38,219 nucleotides of DNA from an uncultured Lachnospiraceae bacterium (GCA_947173945.1 CAMWGV010000028.1:1-38219), one strand, 5' to 3'. Counted from the stretch's first letter, positions 6,566-15,799 are shown. The notes: a model not told the origin generated them from the sequence alone. Numbers and translations are program-made.

Positions 6566-8713
6566 ATGACAAATAGTATAGGCAAGGTAAAAATTAACGA
6601 TGACTGCTATATGGGATATGACGAGGAGCATGGCAAAGATACGGATGATATGCTCCTTGACATTTTTAATGGGCACATGGAGGATGAAGCAGATAATGGC
6701 TGGCGGGAACGTGAGATTGAGAAACAAAAATCATGGGATGCCTTGTATGCTCTTTCCTATATGCGTAAAAATATTATAGATTGGCTTCCGATAAAGCAGG
6801 GAATGAATGTTTTGGAAATTGGCTCTGACACAGGCGCCATAACAGAGTTGCTTGCCCAAAGAGGTTGTCATATAACATGTATTGAACCATCTAAAAAACG
6901 TTCACTGATGAATGCTGCAAGAAACAGCAAAAAAGAAAACATTTCTATTATGGTTGGTGATTTTGAGTCGGTTGAGCATATGCTTAGTGATAAGTATGAC
7001 TTGATACTGTTGCTGGGTGCTCTGGACAATGCTTTGGTTACCGGCTATTTATTTGATGAGCATGACGAACTCATGAATCATCTTAAAAAATATATGAAGA
7101 AAAATACAGCCGTCGTTATAGCGGCTGATAACAAGTATGGGCTGAAATATTTATCCGGTTGCAGAGAATATTATACAGGAAGATATTATGAGGGAATAGA
7201 GGGCTTTAACAGCACGGATAAAATAAGAACCTATACAAGAAAAGGGTTGGAAAAAAGACTTCACACATGGGGATTTGAAAGTATTGCATTTTATTATCCG
7301 TACCCTGATTTCAGAATGCCTGTTGACATTTTTTCAACGGAGTATCTGCCGACGAAAGGAAGTCTTGACAAGAACGGATTTTTCTTCGATGGAGACAGAA
7401 TAAAAACCTTTCATGAATCAAAGGTATATGATTGTCTTATAGAGGACGGTATGTATGAGGATATGGCAAATTCCTTTCTGGTCATTGCATGGCAGGAACC
7501 GGAAAAATATCTGAAGGACATATATACAAGATATTCGGTGGAGAGAAGAAGAGATAAGCAAATCAGGACAAGCATAACAAAAGAAGATGGAAAAAGCTGT
7601 GTAGCAAAGTATCCTTATACGGAGGCTTCTGGTGCATATATTACAAGAATACATGAGGTTTACATGAAGCTGAAGGAAGAGATTAAGCAGGATGTATTCG
7701 AAATAAATAAATGCATCTTATGCAGTCCTGGAGTGATATTTGAATATGTTTCAGGAAGTACCCTTGAGGCTCTTTTAGATGAAGCATGGGCAAAGGACAG
7801 GCAATGCTTTTATGGTCTTTTAGATGAATATAAGAAACGGGTTTATGGTGCATTTCCGATAAAAAACTTTGAGATAACGGAGAAATTTAAGACCGTGTTC
7901 GGTGATGCTTTGTTTGCTCAGGAGCTTCAGGCAGCATATTTAGCGGATGTTGACCTTATTTTTGGAAACATAATCATAAATGATAAATGGACCATCATTG
8001 ATTATGAATGGACGTTTGATTTCCCTGTTCCCTTGAATTATATATTATACAGAGCTATATTTGATTTCGCTTATAAGAATGACAGGAGAAACTATCTGTG
8101 GGATGAGAATTTGTATGGCTACATGGGTATCTCGGATGATGAACTGGAACAATACAGGTGGATGGATGAACATTTTCACAAATATGTAAGTGGAAATCAG
8201 GCTTCGCTGGGGGTTATAAATGAGAGCATAGGGAATGACTGCTTTGATGCAGTTGCCTTTGCAACTTCAAAAAATCCGGGAGTGATTCAGGTTTATATGG
8301 ACAAAGGAGAGGGCTTTTCTGAGGAACACTCAATGCTTATTAAAACGTCCATTGACAATAATGGAGACAGACATGCACTTATAACAAATATAAAAGGATG
8401 CAAACATTTAAGAATTGATCCTGCATCCGAGCCATGTGTTGTAAAAATTAAGTCACTGACGGGAAAAAGCAAAGACGGAAAAACAACACAGCTTAAATAT
8501 TATGCAAATTTTGTATCGTCAAAAGATGGCTATGATACATATAATACGGATGACCCACAGATGTTTGTAAAAAATCTGCCGGGGGACATTGAGAGTATCG
8601 AAATGATATTTGAAGTAAATGCAGTATCATATGCTTATGCGGCAACACATGAGAGCAGAATGTCAACAGTAAAATTTAAAATAAATAACAGGATATATGG
8701 AGGCACAAAGTAA
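6566..8713 (+). CDS. SAM methyltransferase / kinase-like fusion, candidate glycan chain terminator
   Basis: This 715-residue protein has three parts. Residues 55-250 hold a class I SAM methyltransferase with motif I VLEIGSDTG (82-90), an acidic IEPSK loop after strand 2, and YDLILLLGALDN. Residues 318-540 look like a degenerate aminoglycoside-phosphotransferase/lipopolysaccharide-kinase fold: a possible ATP lysine K348, a hinge FEYVSGSTLEALL (392-404), a catalytic loop DVDLIFGNIII (461-471), and IIDYEW with a metal-site aspartate D479. Residues 560-715 are a beta-rich domain (LRIDPASEP) of a type I associate with Firmicutes glycan-synthesis proteins. The methyltransferase-kinase order and overall length resemble E. 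coli WbdD, which caps O-antigen with phosphate and methyl. It follows wzt by 14 bases, supporting that role; the kinase assignment is by motif only. Confidence 0.75.
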   Translation: MTNSIGKVKINDDCYMGYDEEHGKDTDDMLLDIFNGHMEDEADNGWREREIEKQKSWDALYALSYMRKNIIDWLPIKQGMNVLEIGSDTGAITELLAQRGCHITCIEPSKKRSLMNAARNSKKENISIMVGDFESVEHMLSDKYDLILLLGALDNALVTGYLFDEHDELMNHLKKYMKKNTAVVIAADNKYGLKYLSGCREYYTGRYYEGIEGFNSTDKIRTYTRKGLEKRLHTWGFESIAFYYPYPDFRMPVDIFSTEYLPTKGSLDKNGFFFDGDRIKTFHESKVYDCLIEDGMYEDMANSFLVIAWQEPEKYLKDIYTRYSVERRRDKQIRTSITKEDGKSCVAKYPYTEASGAYITRIHEVYMKLKEEIKQDVFEINKCILCSPGVIFEYVSGSTLEALLDEAWAKDRQCFYGLLDEYKKRVYGAFPIKNFEITEKFKTVFGDALFAQELQAAYLADVDLIFGNIIINDKWTIIDYEWTFDFPVPLNYILYRAIFDFAYKNDRRNYLWDENLYGYMGISDDELEQYRWMDEHFHKYVSGNQASLGVINESIGNDCFDAVAFATSKNPGVIQVYMDKGEGFSEEHSMLIKTSIDNNGDRHALITNIKGCKHLRIDPASEPCVVKIKSLTGKSKDGKTTQLKYYANFVSSKDGYDTYNTDDPQMFVKNLPGDIESIEMIFEVNAVSYAYAATHESRMSTVKFKINNRIYGGTK

Positions 8714-9750
8714 TGTCCCTTACATTTACAAATATAATATTGGCAGCGGTTGTATTGGGTGTAGTGCCTGTACTTGTGGGAAATACTGTCTGTCTTCTGT
8801 GCGACGAGGAGCTTTTGTGGGGTAAAAGCTATGTGATAGGAATGATGGCAATGTGGGCTGTATGTCAGCTTATTTCCGTTCCCATCATACTGGCAAAAGG
8901 TTCATTTTTAATAGTGGTTGCCATGCTTTCGGGAATTTTTGTTATCATATCAAGCTATGGTCTGGTCCGGAAAAAATATCCTGCATTTTCATATGATACG
9001 CAGAATATATGGGATAAGCTTGGTTTTGTTGCGATGCTCATTTTTATTATTGCTGTGGTGGTGCTTGGAGTTTTATTGCAGCATACGGATCATGATGATT
9101 CAAGGTTTGTTGTAAATGCAGTAGACATATGTAGGACAAACCGTATGTTCCTGACCAATCCTGCATCAGGAGAAATGCTTGGTATATGGCGTGGGGAGCT
9201 TGTAAAGGATGTAACATCTCCGTGGGCAGTGTTTATTGCATGGGTAGCGACACTTACGGGTATACATGCAACTGTCGTTGCACACGTTATCCTGCCTGTT
9301 TTCATTTATATCATGATAGGCTGTATCTATTTTATACTGTCAAAGGAAATTGTCGGGGACAGGCTGGTATACCGTTCTATGTTTGTATGCTTTGCCATAT
9401 TAGTGCTTGTATTTGGCTTTTACAGCAACGCAAGTGCAGAAGCTTACACGATGCTCCGGATATGGCAGGGAAAAGCAATTGTGGCAGGAGCAGGGGTACC
9501 TTTAGTGTTTTTGTTATGTATGAGGATCTACAGGGAATGTGAAAAAAAATCACTTTATGTGCTGCTGCTTATATGTGAAATGTCACTGTGTCTTTTGTCA
9601 GGCATGGGAATCATATTAGGAACTGTCATGGTGGGCTGTCTGGGACTTGTGTATGGTATTATAAAGAGAAATATCAGGGTATGTCTTGGAATGTGGCTTA
9701 CTGCATTTCCGTGTGTAGTTTTTTATGCAGTTAATTCCCTGTTGGGATAG
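8713..9750 (+). CDS. Polytopic membrane protein, DUF6077-like
   Basis: A 345-residue protein with about nine hydrophobic segments. The start ATG overlaps the last base of the previous stop (TAATG), so the two genes are translationally coupled. After the third or fourth helix comes an acidic loop HTDHDDSRFV, then TNPASGE and a conserved RIWQGKAI segment; this pattern matches the DUF6077 type of membrane proteins seen in Lachnospiraceae surface-glycan loci. The layout (early acidic loop, many helices) suggests a GT-C-like glycosyltransferase or glycan-modifying protein, but that is inference. It is shorter than I would expect for a complete protein of this type, and the next gene begins with more helices; the two may be halves of one functional unit. 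Confidence 0.65.
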   Translation: MSLTFTNIILAAVVLGVVPVLVGNTVCLLCDEELLWGKSYVIGMMAMWAVCQLISVPIILAKGSFLIVVAMLSGIFVIISSYGLVRKKYPAFSYDTQNIWDKLGFVAMLIFIIAVVVLGVLLQHTDHDDSRFVVNAVDICRTNRMFLTNPASGEMLGIWRGELVKDVTSPWAVFIAWVATLTGIHATVVAHVILPVFIYIMIGCIYFILSKEIVGDRLVYRSMFVCFAILVLVFGFYSNASAEAYTMLRIWQGKAIVAGAGVPLVFLLCMRIYRECEKKSLYVLLLICEMSLCLLSGMGIILGTVMVGCLGLVYGIIKRNIRVCLGMWLTAFPCVVFYAVNSLLG

Positions 9751-9766
9751 GTTTAAAGGTGAAAAA

Positions 9767-11329
9767 ATGAGTGGATTGATAGAGTTATTGAAAAATCCCA
9801 TACAAGAAACGATGAGCAGCTATTATGGCGACAAAAGATTTTTGTTGCTTATGGCTGTCTGTTGTATATATCTGCTTTTGGCATCAAAGGAGCTTCGAAG
9901 GAAGCTTATTTATCCGGTTATATTGATGGCAGCAGTCATTGTAAATCCCATTTTATACAAATATATATTCAGCAAGGTTGTGTATAAGAGAATGTTCTGG
10001 GTTATCGCAGATGTCATTCTTATACCGGCGGTGGCAGTTAAGCTGATACAGGATTGCAGGAAAAAATGGCAGAAGGCAATTGCTTTCGCGGTGTCGGTTT
10101 TTGCCATAATATTTACAGGAAATATTGTTTACAGCCATGACAATTATGTGAAAATACAAAACTTAGAGAAGCTTTCCGATACAACCAAGGGTGTGTGCGA
10201 CATTATGCTTCAGTATGATGATGCACCAAGATGTATCATGCCTATTGAAATTGCTGTTGAAGCAAGAGTTTACAATGGAAACATTGAGCCGATGTTTGGA
10301 AGGGACTGCTACGGATTTATCATGAGTGCAGGTACAAGAGAGCGGGCATTGGCAAAAAGCCTTGACGGGGCATCCCCTGATTATGAAAAAATAATGTTTT
10401 ATGCAAAAGCAGATGAACGAAGATTTCTTGTTACAGAAGATACCAAACCCGTAAATACAGCATTACTGGAAAAATACAACTACAGACATATAGGCTCTTA
10501 TAAGCAATACAACGTATATTACAGTGCCCCTGAAGATGATACGGATATGGGATGGATGGTTACACAGCTTGCTGCCTATAAGGTAGGGAACAGACTTATG
10601 TACAGGTATGTCATAGAGGACAGTGATGGGCATTTGATTGTCATTGACGGAGGCGGCGAGAGGGGAGAAACCGGACTTATACGGTATATACAAGAACATG
10701 ATGGTTATGTTGATGCATGGATTATAACAAGCTATGCACCCCAAAGTGCAGGGGCATTTTATGACTTGGCGAATGAGCAGGATATTCACATCAATAACCT
10801 GTATATACCTGATTTTGTGGAGGACGACTACAAGGCAGTGGCGACAGAAGCTCAATGGAGTTTGTATGAGAAATGCAAATCCGCATTTTCAAAGGCGGAA
10901 ACGGTTCACCGGCTCAAGAAGGGGGACAGGTTGGATATCTATGGACTTAAGGTTGATGTTCTTGAAGATCTGGTGCAAAAGAACGGCGAAAAGCAAAGCA
11001 GGGGTGCAATGGTATTAGCACTTACAGGCAGGGAACAAACAATGCTGTATTGTTCTGTTGCAGGAAAACAGATTCAGAGTACTTTGTCCGGGCTTTCTAC
11101 TGCTTATGATTACAATGTGAAATATATTCAGCTTGCAAACAGCGGAAGAGTGCTGAACGGAGAATTATATAATGAATTAAAACCAGAGGCTGTTTTTATT
11201 GATGCATCAATCAGCTATATGGAGACAACCAGAGGACAAAATGCATATGCTATCAAGTCATATTTAGAGGAACAGGGTGTGACTGTATATAATTTTGATA
11301 CATGGCCGAATTCCGTGTATATAAGGTGA
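9767..11329 (+). CDS. Membrane-anchored protein with degenerate metallo-beta-lactamase fold
   Basis: The start is the ATG at 9767, preceded by AAAGGTG at 6 bases; the open frame extends back to 9719 without a better site. The protein has 520 residues. Residues 1-125 hold about four hydrophobic segments that read like the missing C-terminal helices of the previous DUF6077-like protein. Residues 290-520 resemble an MBL/ComEC-type fold: YVIEDSDGHLIVIDGGG, a helix, then DAWIITSYAPQSAGAF. In active members this last segment carries T-H-x-H-x-D-H; here all metal ligands are replaced, so hydrolase activity is unlikely. It may bind or scaffold rather than cleave (inference). It lies 16 bases after the previous stop, in the same operon. 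Confidence 0.65.
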   Translation: MSGLIELLKNPIQETMSSYYGDKRFLLLMAVCCIYLLLASKELRRKLIYPVILMAAVIVNPILYKYIFSKVVYKRMFWVIADVILIPAVAVKLIQDCRKKWQKAIAFAVSVFAIIFTGNIVYSHDNYVKIQNLEKLSDTTKGVCDIMLQYDDAPRCIMPIEIAVEARVYNGNIEPMFGRDCYGFIMSAGTRERALAKSLDGASPDYEKIMFYAKADERRFLVTEDTKPVNTALLEKYNYRHIGSYKQYNVYYSAPEDDTDMGWMVTQLAAYKVGNRLMYRYVIEDSDGHLIVIDGGGERGETGLIRYIQEHDGYVDAWIITSYAPQSAGAFYDLANEQDIHINNLYIPDFVEDDYKAVATEAQWSLYEKCKSAFSKAETVHRLKKGDRLDIYGLKVDVLEDLVQKNGEKQSRGAMVLALTGREQTMLYCSVAGKQIQSTLSGLSTAYDYNVKYIQLANSGRVLNGELYNELKPEAVFIDASISYMETTRGQNAYAIKSYLEEQGVTVYNFDTWPNSVYIR

Positions 11330-11373
11330 AATTTTGTTGCACCTGCCATGTTTTGGGTTTATAATGTGTTTAT

Positions 11374-11417
11374 TATAATAACAACGCATTTTGGATGCTA
11401 AAGCCATCTCAAAATGC
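11374..11417 (+). promoter_or_regulatory. Candidate -10 and 5'-UTR hairpin before the FN3 pair
   Basis: Two TATAAT boxes (11360-11365 and 11374-11379) lie between the MBL gene and the next FN3 gene, without a convincing -35. Directly after them GCATTTTGGATG (11386-11397) pairs with CATCTCAAAATGC (11405-11417) with one bulged T and a 7-base loop. The ribosome binding site GGAGGA begins about 16 bases further on. The hairpin may be a leader control element, or an mRNA-stabilising structure if the gene is read from upstream. Confidence 0.45.
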
Positions 11418-11442
11418 AGATACAAAAATGAGGAGGAAATGT

Positions 11443-13617
11443 ATGAGAAAGATTAAAAAGGCAATTTTAAGCTTATCTCTTGTTGCAGCCATGGTTATGG
11501 GGGAGGCAGGGGTTGCTCTTGCAGCCGGGCCAAATGAGACGGCGGAGGTTATAACTGAAAATACTAATTTGGACAAGGCAACCGCTACTACAATCAGCAA
11601 TCTTGAGGCTACCGTATCTCGAAATGAGTATTTGCACATCTTTTTTAGTGGATGCGGATGTAAGTTTGACGTAAATATAAACGGCAAGCTTTTTAAGACA
11701 ATTGATAATTCGGATGGTGTAAACGAGAACAACACGGCACCGGTAACTTATTATACGCAGGCGGATTTTGATGACATACTGTATGGGGGCACCTATAAAG
11801 TAGAGGTGATTCCATATTTGTATACTGAAAACGGACCGGTTGCAGGAGAGGCTAGGTCAACGACTGTTTCCGTGCCGGCACTTGCAATATCAAATGTATG
11901 GTATCGTTCATGTAGTGAGGCAAAGCAAAACGGATATCAAAAGGCGGCAGGTATCCAGGTAAACTGGAATGCTGATGCGATTGCAGGAACCCAATATGAA
12001 TTACAGCGAAAAGAAGGAAAAGGTGCATGGAAAACCATTGCTAAAACGACTGAAAAAAGCTATCAGGACAAAACTGCCGTGATTGGAAAGAAGTATCAGT
12101 ACAGGGTAAGATATGCCGGTGGAAAAAATGACTATGGTCAGGCTCCGGCTGGTAAGTGGGCGTCCGCAAAGAATGTAGCAGTAAATGTTACTGCGGTAGC
12201 TATGTCTGCAACTTATGAAGGAGTTGGTGATGGTGTCGCAATAGAGGTGCGTTGGGCGGAAGATATATGCTCAGGTTATGAAATTTACCGTTCCACAAAA
12301 AAGACAAAGGGCTACAAAAAGATTGCAAGAATTACAGGCACTTCATATGAAGATAAAAAGGTTAAGAGTGGTACCTATTATTACAAGGCAAGAGCCTACT
12401 ATTATGACGAGGAAACAGGCAAGGTATATTATGGTGAATTTACAGAACCAAAGTGTGTCAAACTGATATTAGGTGGTATTAATGCATGGGTAAAGCAGAC
12501 AGGTAAGAATCAGGCTACCCTTGAGTGGGATCCGGTTAAGGGTGTATCAAGTTATGAGGTTTGGTATAAAACAGAAATACCCGGAGATGCTTATAAGTTT
12601 TATAAAACTACAACGGGAACAAAGCTGAAGCTATCAGGGCTTTCTAGTGATACAGGTTATTATTTTATGGTAAGAGCAAAAAAGAACGGCAGTTCCTATT
12701 ATACAAGTACTCGGGACTACTGCTATATGGGATTTCATGCACCATCACCAACAATTGCCAAAGCAAAGGTTACTTCAAATAAGGCAAAGACTGCACTTAC
12801 CATTAAGACTACCATTAAATGGGACAGGATATATGGTGCCCAAAAGATACGTATTGTCGGTATAAAATATGGCTATGACAGCAACGGAAATTACGGCAGA
12901 ACAGAAAAGGTATTAAAAACCTTGAAGGGAACCGCTACAAGCTATACGCTTACAAGTAAAATAACTACAAAAAATAAGGGCTATGATGACATCCGGGTAG
13001 TTGCTGTTAGGGGGAAAGATGAAAGAACCGGCTATTTGGAGAGTTATAAAAGTCTGCTTGCGACGAAAAAGCTTAATGTAAAGAGAGCGGGCAACGCAGG
13101 AAGCGTTGTTTCGTGGAAGGCAGTTGCAGGAGCTACGGAATATGATGTATATAGAACCTCACCTTATGGCTACAGCATGTATGTCGGAAGCACGACTAAG
13201 TGTACATATAAGGATTTAAATGTTACACCGGGAGTACAGTATACATACGAAATTGTGGCAAGAAACAGTAAGTTGAATATATCATCATCATATATCAACT
13301 CGATTGTTAAGACTTATACACACAAGCTTGGCAAGACAAAGATAAAAAGTGCAACAAATTCCGCGGCAAAGAAAGCAACCATAACATGGGGTAAGGTTAG
13401 CTATGCAAGTAATTACATTGTGTATCGTGCTACAAGCAAAAATGGAAAATATAAGAAGGTTGCTACCGTAAAGAACGGAAAGACTACATACACGGACAAG
13501 AAGCTTAAGAAGGGTACAACCTATTACTATAAGGTGAAGGCAACAGGAAAAAATGCAGCAGGTCTTACTGTTTCATCTGTTTTGTCAGTCAGTAAGTCGG
13601 TAAAGATTAAGAAGTAA
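11443..13617 (+). CDS. Large secreted FN3-repeat protein (724 aa)
   Basis: The start is the ATG at 11443, 5 bases after AGGAGGAAA; an upstream in-frame ATG at 11395 falls inside a 5'-UTR hairpin and would spoil the signal peptide. Residues 1-26 are a Sec signal peptide (MRKIKKAILS..., cleavage near ALA-A). After a unique N-terminal region there are about five or six FN3 modules, seen as repeated W-x-x-V-x-G-x-x-x-Y-E-V-Y and Y-Y-Y-K-V-K/R-A strands. No sortase, SLH or catalytic motif is visible; the C-terminus is lysine-rich. Tandem paralogue of the next gene, 16 bases away, so co-transcribed. A surface or matrix role related to the adjacent glycan locus is inferred from position. Confidence 0.87.
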   Translation: MRKIKKAILSLSLVAAMVMGEAGVALAAGPNETAEVITENTNLDKATATTISNLEATVSRNEYLHIFFSGCGCKFDVNINGKLFKTIDNSDGVNENNTAPVTYYTQADFDDILYGGTYKVEVIPYLYTENGPVAGEARSTTVSVPALAISNVWYRSCSEAKQNGYQKAAGIQVNWNADAIAGTQYELQRKEGKGAWKTIAKTTEKSYQDKTAVIGKKYQYRVRYAGGKNDYGQAPAGKWASAKNVAVNVTAVAMSATYEGVGDGVAIEVRWAEDICSGYEIYRSTKKTKGYKKIARITGTSYEDKKVKSGTYYYKARAYYYDEETGKVYYGEFTEPKCVKLILGGINAWVKQTGKNQATLEWDPVKGVSSYEVWYKTEIPGDAYKFYKTTTGTKLKLSGLSSDTGYYFMVRAKKNGSSYYTSTRDYCYMGFHAPSPTIAKAKVTSNKAKTALTIKTTIKWDRIYGAQKIRIVGIKYGYDSNGNYGRTEKVLKTLKGTATSYTLTSKITTKNKGYDDIRVVAVRGKDERTGYLESYKSLLATKKLNVKRAGNAGSVVSWKAVAGATEYDVYRTSPYGYSMYVGSTTKCTYKDLNVTPGVQYTYEIVARNSKLNISSSYINSIVKTYTHKLGKTKIKSATNSAAKKATITWGKVSYASNYIVYRATSKNGKYKKVATVKNGKTTYTDKKLKKGTTYYYKVKATGKNAAGLTVSSVLSVSKSVKIKK

Positions 13618-13633
13618 TGAAGGGAGGATATAT

Positions 13634-15799
13634 ATGAGACGAATTAAGAAAACAATTTTAAGCTTATCTCTTGTTGCAGCCATGGTTATGGGCGAAGCAG
13701 GCATAGCACTTGCTGCAGAACCTACAGCAACAGATATAGAACCAGGTTATGAGATTACGGATCCTGCCCTTAACGGAGCAACGACTGCATCCGTGGATAG
13801 CCTTAATGTAAGTGTATCTGAATGGAGTAATAACATAAGTATAAGTTTTTCAGGCAATGGTTCAAAATTCAAGGTTTATGTAAATGATAAATTATATACA
13901 ACTTATGAAAATACATATAGCACTGCAAATGCTGAAAATCCGGCACCAGCTATGTATTATGCGTCTGTAACCTTTGATGAGGCTATCAAAGGTGGCAGTT
14001 ATACAATCAAGGTTGTGCCATGTAGCTATTCGGCAAGCGGAGATGTGGATGGAATCCCTGTATCAAAGACTGTTGTGTCGTCTGAAAGCAAGCTCTCGAA
14101 TTTATATGTGTACACATATCAGAGCACAAAGGATAATGGTTATAGTGCTCCATGCGGATATGTATCATGGAGAGTGGAATCTGGTAACAGTAAGGTCGAG
14201 ATATGGCGAAAAGAAGGAAAGAGCGCATGGAAGAAGATTGCAGAAACAGAGGATTGGAGTTATAGAGATTATTCGGTTGTTCCGGGTAAAAAGTACCAGT
14301 ACCGGATTCGTACGGCAGCAAATAAAAATGCCTATGCTACAGTGCCGGCAGGAAAATGGCTCACATCAAAAGCGACGGAAAAGGTTACAGTTTCAGACGT
14401 TGATGTCTACCTTGGATATATGGACGGCGTTTCCATAGTGCTCTCGAAAGGATATGAAGGAATTCTCTCAGGCTATGAGATTTACCGCTCAACCCAAAAG
14501 GCAAAGGGCTACAAGAAAATAGCAACAATTGCAGATGCAGAATATACCGATAATGTTAAGAGTGGTACATACTATTACAAGGTAAGAGGCTATTATTATG
14601 ATGCCAATACAGGTAAGAAGTATTATGGTAAATTAAGTGAAGCTAAGCCAATCAAGCTGATTATGGGCTATCTTGATGTGACGGTAAAGCAAGTTGGGAA
14701 AAATGCAGCAAAGGTTGAGTGGAATAAGGTAAGCGGGGCTCAAAAATACGAGGTGTGGTACACATCTAATGCATCGGGTGATGCATGGAGGCTTTATAAA
14801 ACTACAACGGGCTTAAGCTGCAAGGTAACAAAGCTTTCCAATGATACCTACTATTACTTTAAAGTAAGGGCAATAAAGGGAACAGGCTCCAACACTTATA
14901 TTACAGACTATACGAAAGGATGTTCTATCGGCTTTACTTCCCCATCCCTTTATATAGCCAAGAGAAAGGCTACTACAACAAATGCTACAAAGAAGGTTAC
15001 TATTAAGTCCACTATTAAATGGGACCGAATCTATGGCGCAAGCAAAATACGCATTATCGGTGTAAAGGACGGAAAGGAAAAGGTATTAAAAACCTTAAAG
15101 GGAACAGCGACAAGCTATACGGTTGCTACAGCGATTACGGCAAGCAATAGTGGCTATGACTCTATACGTGTCGTTGCTGTTAAGGGAAAACAGCAGGAAT
15201 CTTCAACAATAAATTATGGTAACCACAAGCTGCTTGACACTGTAAAAAAAGTAACTGTTAAGAGTAGTGGCACAGGTGCAAAGATAACCTGGAATGCCGT
15301 GCCGGGAGCAACAAGTTATACCGTATATAGAGTCAGCCCATATGAAGATAAACAATATGGTGGGAATTACCTTGCATCGACTGATAAAAATTATTATGTA
15401 GACGAAACGATTGAGCCGGGTGTAAATTATGTTTATTATGTCAGTGCATACAATGGTGATTTAAATATTTCGTCTGCATTATATGAGCAATCGCGTGTTA
15501 CTTTTAACAGAAAGCTCAGTACAACAAAAATTACATCAATAAAGAATTCAGCTGCAAAGAAAGCAACGATTACATGGAAGAGTGTTGCAAGTGCTCCAAA
15601 GTATATCGTTTACCGTTCTACAAGCAAGAACGGCAAGTATACGAAGGTGGGAACTACTACAAAGACGACCTTCACTGACAGTAAGCTTTTAAAAGGTAAG
15701 ACCTACTACTATAAGATTAAGACGACAGGAAAAAATGCAGCAGGATTTACACTTACATCAGCATTTTCAGGTGTAAAATATGTAAAAATTACAAAGTAA
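13634..15799 (+). CDS. Large secreted FN3-repeat protein (721 aa), tandem paralogue
   Basis: The ATG follows AGGGAGGA with normal spacing. The signal peptide (residues 1-27) matches that of the previous gene, and 40 bases of its coding sequence (13653-13692) are identical to 11462-11501 although the rest has diverged. The body repeats the same order of FN3 modules, with matching landmarks such as GYEIYRSTQKAKGYKK, IKWDRIYGA-KIRI and a final module ending YYYKIKTTGKNAAG. No anchor motif is seen. The gene ends the locus; a hairpin terminator follows at 15833. Confidence 0.87.
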   Translation: MRRIKKTILSLSLVAAMVMGEAGIALAAEPTATDIEPGYEITDPALNGATTASVDSLNVSVSEWSNNISISFSGNGSKFKVYVNDKLYTTYENTYSTANAENPAPAMYYASVTFDEAIKGGSYTIKVVPCSYSASGDVDGIPVSKTVVSSESKLSNLYVYTYQSTKDNGYSAPCGYVSWRVESGNSKVEIWRKEGKSAWKKIAETEDWSYRDYSVVPGKKYQYRIRTAANKNAYATVPAGKWLTSKATEKVTVSDVDVYLGYMDGVSIVLSKGYEGILSGYEIYRSTQKAKGYKKIATIADAEYTDNVKSGTYYYKVRGYYYDANTGKKYYGKLSEAKPIKLIMGYLDVTVKQVGKNAAKVEWNKVSGAQKYEVWYTSNASGDAWRLYKTTTGLSCKVTKLSNDTYYYFKVRAIKGTGSNTYITDYTKGCSIGFTSPSLYIAKRKATTTNATKKVTIKSTIKWDRIYGASKIRIIGVKDGKEKVLKTLKGTATSYTVATAITASNSGYDSIRVVAVKGKQQESSTINYGNHKLLDTVKKVTVKSSGTGAKITWNAVPGATSYTVYRVSPYEDKQYGGNYLASTDKNYYVDETIEPGVNYVYYVSAYNGDLNISSALYEQSRVTFNRKLSTTKITSIKNSAAKKATITWKSVASAPKYIVYRSTSKNGKYTKVGTTTKTTFTDSKLLKGKTYYYKIKTTGKNAAGFTLTSAFSGVKYVKITK

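Noticed and set aside
9700-9770. Simple frameshift joining the DUF6077-like and MBL-like genes
   Set aside because: The second gene has its own well-spaced AAAGGTG site and ATG, and the end of the first is a sensible hydrophobic segment; two genes are the simpler reading.
11395-11442. Upstream start for the first large FN3 gene
   Set aside because: It would begin inside a hairpin, lacks a Shine-Dalgarno site and adds polar residues before the signal peptide.
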